Source: Massilioclostridium sp965141735
Lineage (GTDB): Bacteria > Bacillota > Clostridia > Oscillospirales > Ruminococcaceae
Assembly (NCBI GenBank): GCA_965141735.1
Contig: CBCSOX010000011.1
Coordinates: forward strand, 1 to 28,565
Direction: 5' to 3'
DNA length: 28,565 nt
Shown piece by piece: positions 1 to 5,919 of this stretch (its first letter is position 1; each line of letters opens with the position of its first letter). The translations under genes were made by a program, and so were the position numbers. Below the pieces are notes generated by a model, which had not been told where the DNA came from, did no database searches, and saw only the letters and a program-made list of their open reading frames with translations.

Positions 1-8
1 TCTGCCAT
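1..8 (-). CDS. 5' end of a leftward gene, product unknown
   Basis: Only the first codons (Met-Ala and two bases) are inside the window. The call rests on an ATG at 8-6 on the minus strand, an AAGGAG ribosome site at 16-21 with seven bases between, and a good promoter about 180 bases upstream. Nothing can be said about the product. Confidence 0.55.
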
Positions 9-185
9 GTCCGATCTCCTTTTGAACAGGTTTGAGGTCATTCTCTGAAAAGCCCCCTGCCAGGGACTTTTGTACTGTCAGGTGAAGCGGCGTGTTGCTT
101 GCCGCGGCCGCCTCGCCGCAGACCTGCCCGCCAAAAGGCCGGCTTTGATCAGGTTTTACGAATTGCTGTGACGAAGAAAAGGCGT
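9..185 (-). promoter_or_regulatory. Structured 5' leader with terminator-like hairpin
   Basis: The leader between the predicted start site and the ATG is GC-rich and can fold locally. At 71-48 the minus-strand RNA can form AAAAGUCCC / GGGGCUUUU (nine pairs, one G-U) around a six-base loop. It ends in four U and lies about 27 bases before the ribosome site, so it resembles a weak attenuator. I did not recognise a known riboswitch or T-box. Confidence 0.4.
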
Positions 186-191
186 ATTTTC

Positions 192-220
192 ACTATATCA
201 CTTCGCTCGGCAGGTGTCAA
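192..220 (-). promoter_or_regulatory. Sigma-A type promoter of the left-edge gene
   Basis: On the minus strand the sequence reads TTGACA (220-215), a 17-base spacer and TATAGT (197-192). This is close to consensus. Transcription would start near 185 and give a leader of about 175 bases before the ATG at 8. Confidence 0.75.
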
Positions 221-484
221 CGGTTGAGTTGTGAATAAATCGCAAAAAGTGTGGGGAAAAGCGGGTGCTTCGCACAGTCCGCGGCCTTGAAACTTCTAAA
301 AGGGCTGCGCCCCGTCTTAGATGAAAACACGGGCAGTCACAAACAATGGGAATTGACAGATTATCAGCTCGTTGCTTTGGAAAGGGAATTACTGCGCTCC
401 TACAGGGATGGTTGTGGCAACGAGGCCATGCGGCCCTTGTTTCTGGCGGGTAGCGTGTTCCTGAGAGGCTGAAAGAAATAACCG
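221..484. other. Intergenic stretch with no supported gene
   Basis: Short open frames occur on both strands, but none has a convincing ribosome site or a protein-like composition. The stretch separates the left-edge promoter from the terminator of the BlaR1-like gene. Confidence 0.6.
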
Positions 485-530
485 CGCAGAAAAAAGCCCT
501 GTCCAGCCGGAAGGGCGGGACGGGGCTTTT
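485..530 (-). terminator. Rho-independent terminator of the BlaR1-like gene
   Basis: On the minus strand AAAAGCCCCGTCC pairs with GGACAGGGCTTTT (one wobble) and is followed by a run of T. It begins seven bases after the BlaR1-like stop codon. Confidence 0.85.
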
Positions 531-536
531 CAAGTC

Positions 537-2540
537 TCAGCTTTTTTCAAAACGGCGTTTGACCAGCGGCATGGTCTGCTCGCCAATTCGGTAGGACTGG
601 ATGTCCAGCTCCGACTTGCGGGCGTATTCCCCGACTTCATGCTCCATGAGGGCGACTGGGTCGGTGTCGGCGCAGTTGTGAAGGAAATTCTCTGCAATAT
701 TTTCATCCCCCTCGCCGCACAGCCGTACGATGGCGTCCTGCCAGCTCTCTCCCGGCAGCGGGCCTTCGGCCGAGAGCAGCTCCAGCCCGCCCTCCCCGTT
801 GTCCCGTGCGGTGAGCTTGAGGGAGACAAACCCGCCGTCCACCTGGTCGAGCATGGTGCCGCGCAGGCGGAACTGCCCAACATATGCCACCGCGTAGGTC
901 TCCTCCCTTGTGGTGGAAGCGCTCCAGTTTGGGGAATCCGCCAGGGTGACGGAGGGGTCCCCGTCGTCGTAGAGTGCGGTGATGGTCTGAAAGAGTAGGT
1001 CCTCGGCGGGATCATTGGTGTAGCGGCGGAACACAGGGAGCGGGTCCTCTGCGTCCTCTCCCGCATCCTGCGGTTGTATTTCGGTCGGGAATAAGATCGC
1101 GTGGTAGACGAGTTCAGAAAAGTTATCGTAGTTTGCCAGCTCCCGGACATCCCGCCCGAACACCTGCTCCGCTGTCTTGCGGGTGTAGGAAAATGGGTAC
1201 ACATAGGAGCCGCTGCGCAGCTCGACGTCAATCCTGTCCGCGTTGCCGATCAGGCTGAACAGCACGAGGGCGTTGTTGTAGCAGGTCTGGTGAAACGCGG
1301 CGACGGACTGCTGACTGAGGTCCTGTTTGGCGGAGTAGTGGATGGTGAATCCGTAGGGCTGCTCCTTTGTCTGGAGGGAGACCGAGTCCCTTGTCGTCCC
1401 GCCCGGGAGGGGAAGCAGGTCCACGGCCCGCACTACCTTGGCGTTGTCCCCCACATAGTCTGTTTTGCACTCGAGCAGTTGTTGCCATTGGACGTTGGTG
1501 GCGCGATAGGTCGTGTTGTTCGACGGCGGAATGAGGCCGTCAGCAGCGGGGGAGTGGTTCACCCCGCAGCTGACAAACACCCCCGACGCGGCGGCGCAGG
1601 CGATCAGAAGCAGCAGGATGCCCCGCCCCCTGCGCTTGGAAGCGGTGTCAAAAATGGTCTGGAACCGCAGTTTAAGCGTTTTTTTGGGGCTCTGGAACCG
1701 GACGGAAAGCCTGGGGCCGCTCCCGCTGCCCGCCGCAGTGAGGATGGCGCTGCTGTATTGGCCGCGCAGTTCTGTGTTCGCCCCCTGAACCACTTCGGCA
1801 TCGCAGGCGAGCTCGATGTCGCGCTGTGCCCAGCGCACCATCAGGTGGACAAACGGGTTGAACCAGTGCACCGCGCAAGCGGCGGTGAGCAGCAGCTTGA
1901 GCAGGAGGTGCCCCCGCCGGATGTGCACCAGCTCATGTCGGAGCATGAGGGGGAGCTGCTCTCGGTCGCAGCCGGTGCTGGGCAGCAGCACGACGGGCCG
2001 GAACAGCCCATAGGCCATCGGGCTGGTGAGAAAGGGGCATTGCAAGAGGGAAACACGCCGGCGGATTCCGGTTTGTGTGAGCAGCTCCTGTAAGAGGCAT
2101 TGAATCTCCGGATCATCGACAGGGGAGGCGCAGCGGCGCAGCGACCGGCGGAAACGCAGCATCCCCCACAGATGGTAAAGGACATACAGCAAAAACCCAG
2201 TGCCCCACACAATGACGATGATGGAAATCCAGGAAAAATGCCGCAGTATCCCTGAGGAACCCCAAATTTTCGACTCGAGATGGGGTAGGACTTGGGTACC
2301 AAAAGTAAAGGTGGTGTTGGAATAGACAGTGGGAGGGGCCTCCTCGATTTGGGGGAAGAGAAACATAAATTCGTAATACAGGGGGAGGAGCAGCCGCACC
2401 GCAAGCACCGTCCAGGCCGTGCAGAGCCACTTTGGGCTGTAGCGCCTGCGCAGAAGGGGAGAGAGAAAATAGAGCGCCAGAATCAGCGGGGAGGTGAGTA
2501 GAGTGATTCGGATGAGCCCTGTCAGCAGCAGCGTGACCAT
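537..2540 (-). CDS. BlaR1-like M56 metallopeptidase with DUF4825-type sensor domain
   Basis: This is a 667-residue membrane sensor-protease. Several membrane segments lie in the first 130 residues. The M56 peptidase domain has the zinc site HELVH at about 202-206 and ELACD at about 243-247. A further membrane segment is at about 307-326 and an extracytoplasmic region follows to the C-terminus. In BlaR1/MecR1 that region is a penicillin-binding sensor; here no SxxK/KTG pattern was seen. Instead residues about 357-425 contain KTDYVGDNAKV, LLPLPGG and LQTKEQPYGFTIHY, typical of DUF4825. The ATG at 2540 was chosen because it overlaps the upstream repressor stop (TGATG) and starts directly with a membrane segment; upstream codons in frame lie inside the repressor gene. 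By analogy the protease is expected to relieve BlaI-type repression on ligand binding. The ligand is unknown. Confidence 0.88.
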   Translation of the reverse strand: MVTLLLTGLIRITLLTSPLILALYFLSPLLRRRYSPKWLCTAWTVLAVRLLLPLYYEFMFLFPQIEEAPPTVYSNTTFTFGTQVLPHLESKIWGSSGILRHFSWISIIVIVWGTGFLLYVLYHLWGMLRFRRSLRRCASPVDDPEIQCLLQELLTQTGIRRRVSLLQCPFLTSPMAYGLFRPVVLLPSTGCDREQLPLMLRHELVHIRRGHLLLKLLLTAACAVHWFNPFVHLMVRWAQRDIELACDAEVVQGANTELRGQYSSAILTAAGSGSGPRLSVRFQSPKKTLKLRFQTIFDTASKRRGRGILLLLIACAAASGVFVSCGVNHSPAADGLIPPSNNTTYRATNVQWQQLLECKTDYVGDNAKVVRAVDLLPLPGGTTRDSVSLQTKEQPYGFTIHYSAKQDLSQQSVAAFHQTCYNNALVLFSLIGNADRIDVELRSGSYVYPFSYTRKTAEQVFGRDVRELANYDNFSELVYHAILFPTEIQPQDAGEDAEDPLPVFRRYTNDPAEDLLFQTITALYDDGDPSVTLADSPNWSASTTREETYAVAYVGQFRLRGTMLDQVDGGFVSLKLTARDNGEGGLELLSAEGPLPGESWQDAIVRLCGEGDENIAENFLHNCADTDPVALMEHEVGEYARKSELDIQSYRIGEQTMPLVKRRFEKS

Positions 2541-2929
2541 CACGTCCCCTCCTTTGTCTTTTGGGCGATAAACGCGGCGAGCTCCTCCAAATCCTGATCT
2601 GAGATCGCCTTGCTGTCGTAGAGCGAGGCGACGAGCCGGGAGACGGAGCCGTGGTTGAGCCGTTTTAAAAAGGCTTTGTTTTCGGCGGCGAGGTAGGCGT
2701 CCTCCTGTACCAGCGGCTCGTAATAACGACATTTCCCCCGCTTCTCTGAGCGCAGGAACCCGCGGGCGATCAGCCGGTTGAGCAGCGTTTGCAGGGCGGA
2801 TACATTCCAGGGACGCTCGTGGTCAAGCACTGCTTTGAGGTTTGAGGTGGAGACCGGGGTGTTGCTTTGCCAGACCGCTTTCATGACCTCAAGTTCAGTG
2901 TCGGGCAAGCGATGGGAAGAACGGCTCAT
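2540..2929 (-). CDS. BlaI/MecI/CopY family transcriptional repressor
   Basis: The 129-residue protein has the family pattern: a winged helix in the first 80 residues beginning LPDTELEVMKAVW, with SALQTLLNRLIARGFL as recognition helix and wing lead-in, then a helical dimerisation tail. BlaI-type repressors bind TACAnnTGTA-like DNA and are inactivated when the partner M56 protease is triggered. The gene starts at ATG 2929 with AGGAG eight bases upstream, and its stop overlaps the protease start by one base. Twin TACAnnTGTA palindromes in its own promoter support autoregulation. The signal (beta-lactam, metal or envelope stress) cannot be inferred; no beta-lactamase gene is present in the window. 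Confidence 0.92.
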   Translation of the reverse strand: MSRSSHRLPDTELEVMKAVWQSNTPVSTSNLKAVLDHERPWNVSALQTLLNRLIARGFLRSEKRGKCRYYEPLVQEDAYLAAENKAFLKRLNHGSVSRLVASLYDSKAISDQDLEELAAFIAQKTKEGT

Positions 2930-2940
2930 AAAATCATCTC

Positions 2941-2990
2941 CTACAGTTGTATGTTAATTACATCATACAACTGTAGGAGAGAAAAGTCAA
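2941..2990 (-). promoter_or_regulatory. blaI-like promoter with twin TACAnnTGTA operators
   Basis: On the minus strand TTGACT (2990-2985), a 17-base spacer and TATGAT (2967-2962) form a promoter. A perfect 13-bp inverted repeat (2941-2953 and 2964-2976, 10-base spacer) covers the -10 and the start region. Each arm is itself a TACAnnTGTA palindrome (2942-2951 TACAGTTGTA; 2966-2975 TACAACTGTA), the core recognised by CopY/BlaI/MecI repressors. Centres are 24 bp apart, so two dimers could bind. Confidence 0.9.
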
Positions 2991-3504
2991 GGGGTTTTGC
3001 AATCTTTTTTTCACTTTTGCAGCCGCAATGGGCGAATAGAACCCACAGCTGCAAAGAGGGAAGGATGAAAGTATCTTTCTATGCGCTCAAACGCAATAGG
3101 CCATTGCCGGGGCAGCCGCCCGCAATAGCTGGAACTGAAACGCAGGGTGCGTGACAATTCGCCGCATCTCCCCCAACAGCAAAAAGCGGCGGAAAATCTC
3201 AGCCGTTGGGCCGCCCTATTGCCTGCATATGCAGAAAATCCGCCAAATGCCAAAAGAAGGTCCGGCGCGTTACGCGCCGGACCTTCTTTTTATCGCTTTT
3301 CGGAAAGAAACCACCGCCAATGCCGTGAGAATGAAACGCATGCATTAGGAGCAAAGGACAAGAATCGTTTGGCTCAGAGTAAAAGTCGATTCGGAGATCA
3401 CTGCATTGACCGTGAGGCAGAGGGGCATGTTTGTGCCGGTGTGAAGCCCGGGTTAGATTCATCTTTAAAGCACTCTAACCTGGAAACACTCCGCCGCTGC
3501 GCGT
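2991..3504. other. Intergenic stretch between uppP and the blaI-like gene
   Basis: About 510 bases without a supported gene. It holds the strong bidirectional terminator listed separately and a weak inverted repeat GGTTAGA/TCTAACC (3451-3457, 3474-3480) just after uppP. Open frames here lack ribosome sites and family-like composition. Confidence 0.6.
3252..3290. terminator. Bidirectional rho-independent terminator
   Basis: A near-perfect stem (AAGAAGGTCCGGCGCG with its complement) closes a TTA loop at 3270-3272 and is flanked by A and T runs, so it can work on both strands. Reading leftward it is the first strong terminator after uppP. Confidence 0.88.
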
Positions 3505-4338
3505 TTACCGCAGAACAAAGAGGAACACGATGAGCACCACCACGCCGAGCACAATCCGGTACCAGCCGAACGGTTTGAAATCGTGCTTTTGGATAAAGCT
3601 CATCAGGAACTTGATCGCAACCACCGAGACGAGGTAGGCGACCACGGTGCCCACGATCAGCACAGCCCATTCGCCTCCGGAAAAACCGGCGTCGTTGGCG
3701 AGGAAGAACTTGAGCAGCTTGTAGCCGCTCGCGCCGAACATCGCGGGAATCGCGAGGAAAAAGGAGAATTCCGCCGAAACCACCCGGGAGGCCCCGAGGA
3801 ACACCGCGCCGAGGATGGTCGCGCCCGAGCGGGAGGTGCCGGGAATCGTCGCGAGCACCTGGAACAGCCCGATGCAGAACGCCATCTTGAGGCTGAGTTC
3901 GCCAAAGCTGTTCACCGTCGGCTTTTTGTGGCGGTTTTCCAGCATGATGAACAGGATGCCGTAGATGATGAGGGTGGCGGCAATGGTGATCGGGCCGTAG
4001 AGCTTGTCGGTGATAAAATCATCGAGCGGCAGCCCGATAACCACCAGCGGGATGCTCGCGACAGCCACTTTGCCCCAGAGCGACCAGGTGCTTTTCTTTT
4101 CGACTGGAGATTTTTTGGGGGAGAAAGGGTTTAATTTGTGGAAATACAGCGTGACCACCGCGAGGATTGAGCCGAACTGGATGACGACGATAAACAGGTC
4201 CATAAACGCCTTGGAGACGTTGAGGTGGATCAGCTCGTCGGCGAGCAGCATATGGCCGGTGCTCGAGATCGGGAGCCACTCGGTGATGCCCTGGATGATG
4301 CCGAAGAGTATCGCCTTTAGGATTTCTAAAATATCCAT
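3505..4338 (-). CDS. uppP: Undecaprenyl-diphosphatase (bacitracin-resistance family)
   Basis: The 277-residue polytopic membrane enzyme removes a phosphate from undecaprenyl diphosphate so that the lipid carrier can be reused for peptidoglycan and other envelope polymers. Both family signatures are present: GIIQGITEWLPISSTGH at residues 13-29 and GTSRSGAT at about 167-174, which carry the acidic, histidine, serine and arginine residues of the active site. Length and hydrophobic pattern are normal for UppP/BacA. The ATG at 4338 has a GAGAGG ribosome site about eight bases upstream. It is a single-gene leftward unit. Confidence 0.96.
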   Translation of the reverse strand: MDILEILKAILFGIIQGITEWLPISSTGHMLLADELIHLNVSKAFMDLFIVVIQFGSILAVVTLYFHKLNPFSPKKSPVEKKSTWSLWGKVAVASIPLVVIGLPLDDFITDKLYGPITIAATLIIYGILFIMLENRHKKPTVNSFGELSLKMAFCIGLFQVLATIPGTSRSGATILGAVFLGASRVVSAEFSFFLAIPAMFGASGYKLLKFFLANDAGFSGGEWAVLIVGTVVAYLVSVVAIKFLMSFIQKHDFKPFGWYRIVLGVVVLIVFLFVLR

Positions 4339-4361
4339 GGGAAAACCTCTCTTTTTAATTC

Positions 4362-4390
4362 AGTATAGTCTCTATTGTACCACATTAGAA
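4362..4390 (-). promoter_or_regulatory. Possible uppP promoter
   Basis: On the minus strand TATACT (4367-4362) is a good -10, with TTCTAA (4390-4385) a weak -35 at 17 bases. TACAAT (4379-4374) is an alternative -10, so the exact promoter is unsure. Confidence 0.4.
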
Positions 4391-4577
4391 CCCACCAGCA
4401 TGTGAACAGGGTTTGAACGTCTGCTAAGAATATTGTCATTTGAAAGCTGTTCCGGGGAGATTCCTTCATAAGAGCCGCACCAAGATTTTTTTGTTTATTT
4501 TAATGCAGTCTAACATTTGAGAAAGGCGTTCGTGCAAAAGAAACGATTAAAATAATCGACAAAATAAAGGATTGCTA

Positions 4578-4623
4578 TTGACTTTAGTAGGACTTAAGTG
4601 GTATACTTAGGTCAGACCCAAGT
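4578..4623 (+). promoter_or_regulatory. Promoter with repeated 9-bp operator half-sites
   Basis: TTGACT (4578-4583), an 18-base spacer and TATACT (4602-4607) form a strong promoter. Around it lie four related 9-mers: GACTTTAGT (4580-4588), GACTTAAGT (4591-4599), ACTTAGGTC (4605-4613, inverted) and GACCCAAGT (4615-4623). The middle two form an inverted repeat centred on the -10. Such clustered short half-sites fit a ribbon-helix-helix repressor, and the next gene encodes one. Confidence 0.75.
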
Positions 4624-4652
4624 GGGAGGTGAGGAGTCTGGGTGCTAAAAAG

Positions 4653-4814
4653 ATGGGTCGTCCGACGGATAATCCGAAAGCGCATAAAGTGACTGTTAAG
4701 CTGGATCAGGAGTCAAAAGATATTTTAGACGCTTACAGCTTGCAGGAAACGGTTTCAAATTCAGAGGCTGTGCGGCGCGGGATTAAAAAGTTAAAGGATG
4801 ACCTCAAAAAATAA
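4653..4814 (+). CDS. Small ribbon-helix-helix (CopG-like) protein
   Basis: A 53-residue protein beginning MGRPTDNPKAHKVTVKLDQE. It has a short basic beta-strand (HKVTVKLD), helix A (ESKDILDAYSLQET) and helix B preceded by the SNSEAVRRGI turn, which is the MetJ/Arc/CopG fold. The MGRPTDNP start recurs in small proteins of Clostridia. An in-frame GTG at 4629 would add eight residues; I prefer ATG 4653 because the family normally begins there, although the GGAG/GAGG sequences sit farther upstream than usual. It probably represses its own promoter through the flanking half-sites. Confidence 0.72.
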   Translation: MGRPTDNPKAHKVTVKLDQESKDILDAYSLQETVSNSEAVRRGIKKLKDDLKK

Positions 4815-4816
4815 CA

Positions 4817-4854
4817 GGAAGCGACGCACTCAAGCAAAGAATACCGTCGCTTCC
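4817..4854 (+). repeat. Stem-loop after the ribbon-helix-helix gene
   Basis: GGAAGCGACG (4817-4826) and CGTCGCTTCC (4845-4854) form a perfect 10-bp stem with an 18-base loop, starting three bases after the stop codon. No T run follows, so it may act in RNA stability rather than as an intrinsic terminator. Confidence 0.5.
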
Positions 4855-4862
4855 CACACACA

Positions 4863-4930
4863 ACAACTGTCGAAATGACAATCACTGCGTAAATAGTATA
4901 CCATGCGCCGCGATTTCTTTCAACAGTTGT
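4863..4930. repeat. Spaced inverted repeat before the DUF6809-like gene
   Basis: ACAACTGTCGAAA (4863-4875) and TTTCAACAGTTGT (4918-4930) are complementary except for one position and flank a short AT-rich segment with TAGTAT (4894-4899). This may be a pair of regulator sites around a promoter. Confidence 0.4.
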
Positions 4931-4957
4931 GCGGAAAATTTGAAAGGAAGTTGAAAG

Positions 4958-5233
4958 ATGAGGCATAATCAGAATTGGAACCAATTTTTAAGCGACCTCC
5001 TCGCGGGAGGGGTGGAGCGCTACCGCCGCACCCAGGAATACGCCTACCGCCACCGGCGGGAAAAACAGCTCGCCCAGTTACTGCGGGACAACCTCACTGA
5101 AGATGAAAAACAGTGCGTGGACGAGATTCTCCTCGAGCTCGGAGAGTACACAAAGCGGGATGAAGAGCTCATTTATCGTCAGGGGTTTCGGGACTGCGTC
5201 TGGCTGCTCAGACAGCTTGGAGTGTTGGCTTAA
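4958..5233 (+). CDS. Small DUF6809-like protein, function unknown
   Basis: A 91-residue, charged, probably all-helical soluble protein. It starts at ATG 4958 with AAAGGAAG nine bases upstream. The layout (an N-terminal helix, a long KQLAQLLRDNLTEDEKQCVDEIL stretch around residues 36-58, then an ELIYRQGFRDCVWLLRQL C-terminal helix) resembles the small DUF6809 proteins common in Clostridia mobile and accessory DNA. That assignment is from memory of the pattern only. No enzymatic motif is visible. It sits between two small DNA-binding proteins in an AT-richer island. Confidence 0.65.
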   Translation: MRHNQNWNQFLSDLLAGGVERYRRTQEYAYRHRREKQLAQLLRDNLTEDEKQCVDEILLELGEYTKRDEELIYRQGFRDCVWLLRQLGVLA

Positions 5234-5520
5234 GCCGTTCTAACTATTATTTGATTTATAGATGGAATAGGGCAGGAAAAGAAAACTCCACAGGGTGTAA
5301 AAATGGTGAAAACAATTCTCAATGGGAAGAAAACCATGCGGAGTATTTTCCGATAGAAATAGCTGCGTTCCATCAGGATCATATGGGTCATTTGACCACA
5401 CCCCTTGCACAAATCCAAATGTTTTGAAATTATGTATTTGTCGGGAGGGTCGTTTGTTCATTGGTTTTGTTCCAACAGACCAGCCAAAACTCTACCATTT
5501 TCATCATTTTAAGTATTAAT
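5234..5520. other. AT-rich intergenic stretch without supported gene
   Basis: About 290 bases of lower GC than the surroundings. Short frames on both strands were considered, but none has a proper ribosome site or recognisable product. It may be decayed accessory DNA. Confidence 0.5.
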
Positions 5521-5543
5521 ACCAACAATTGCTGGTATATAAT
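5521..5543 (+). promoter_or_regulatory. XRE gene promoter and putative operator
   Basis: TATAAT lies at 5538-5543 without a clear -35. Immediately upstream, 5521-5536 is a palindrome of form ACCAnCAATTGnTGGT, where a bound repressor would cover the -35/spacer. A second small inverted repeat GTTCT-GTCA-AGAAC (5565-5578) precedes the coding region. Confidence 0.6.
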
Positions 5544-5595
5544 TTGTTCTAATCCCATACACTAGTTCTGTCAAGAACGATTGTGGGTGATGAAT

Positions 5596-5820
5596 ATGAG
5601 AGATATTTTGGCAAAACGTTTAAAACAATGCAGGAAGGAAAAAGGACTCTTACAATGTGAAGTTGCTATCTATTGTGATATTACCGAACATACCTACCAA
5701 AATTACGAGCTGATGACACGTGAGCCTAGGTTGGAAATTCTGATCAGAATCGCAAAGTTTTACAATGTTTCACTGGATTATCTTGTAGGAAGAACAGATA
5801 TAAAACAGGTGAATCAATAG
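5596..5820 (+). CDS. XRE-family helix-turn-helix regulator
   Basis: A 74-residue single-domain Cro/CI-type DNA-binding protein: KRLKQCRKEKGLLQCEVAIYCDITEHTYQNYE is the helix-turn-helix, followed by the typical LIRIAKFYNVSLDYLVGRTD ending. ATG 5596 was chosen over ATG 5590 because GGTGAT (5586-5591) is then correctly spaced. It lies at the end of the small accessory island and runs into a strong terminator. Autoregulation through the upstream palindrome is likely. What else it controls is unknown. Confidence 0.85.
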   Translation: MRDILAKRLKQCRKEKGLLQCEVAIYCDITEHTYQNYELMTREPRLEILIRIAKFYNVSLDYLVGRTDIKQVNQ

Positions 5821-5854
5821 CAATGTTTTAGAACGGCTTGTAACTATATTGCAT

Positions 5855-5890
5855 AAAGAGCCGCGGAACGATGAGTTCCGCGGCTCTTTT
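5855..5890. terminator. Bidirectional terminator between XRE gene and asnB1
   Basis: AAAGAGCCGCGGAAC and its perfect complement enclose a GATGA loop (5870-5874) and are followed rightward by a run of seven T. It serves the convergent XRE and asnB1 transcripts. Confidence 0.93.
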
Positions 5891-5919
5891 TTTGTTTTAT
5901 TAAAGTAATATGATAACTG

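Noticed and set aside
198..533. Leftward 111-codon frame at the left
   Set aside because: It begins within the BlaR1-like terminator, covers the left-edge promoter and has no protein-like pattern.
1101..2093. Long rightward open frame of 330 codons opposite the BlaR1-like gene
   Set aside because: It lies antisense to a gene with clear M56 and DUF4825 motifs; its composition (His, Val, Gly, Arg and Gln rich) is that of a high-GC shadow frame.
5230..5418. Leftward 62-codon frame in the AT-rich gap
   Set aside because: No ribosome site, no recognisable domain, and it ends inside the stop region of the DUF6809-like gene; it looks like chance open sequence.
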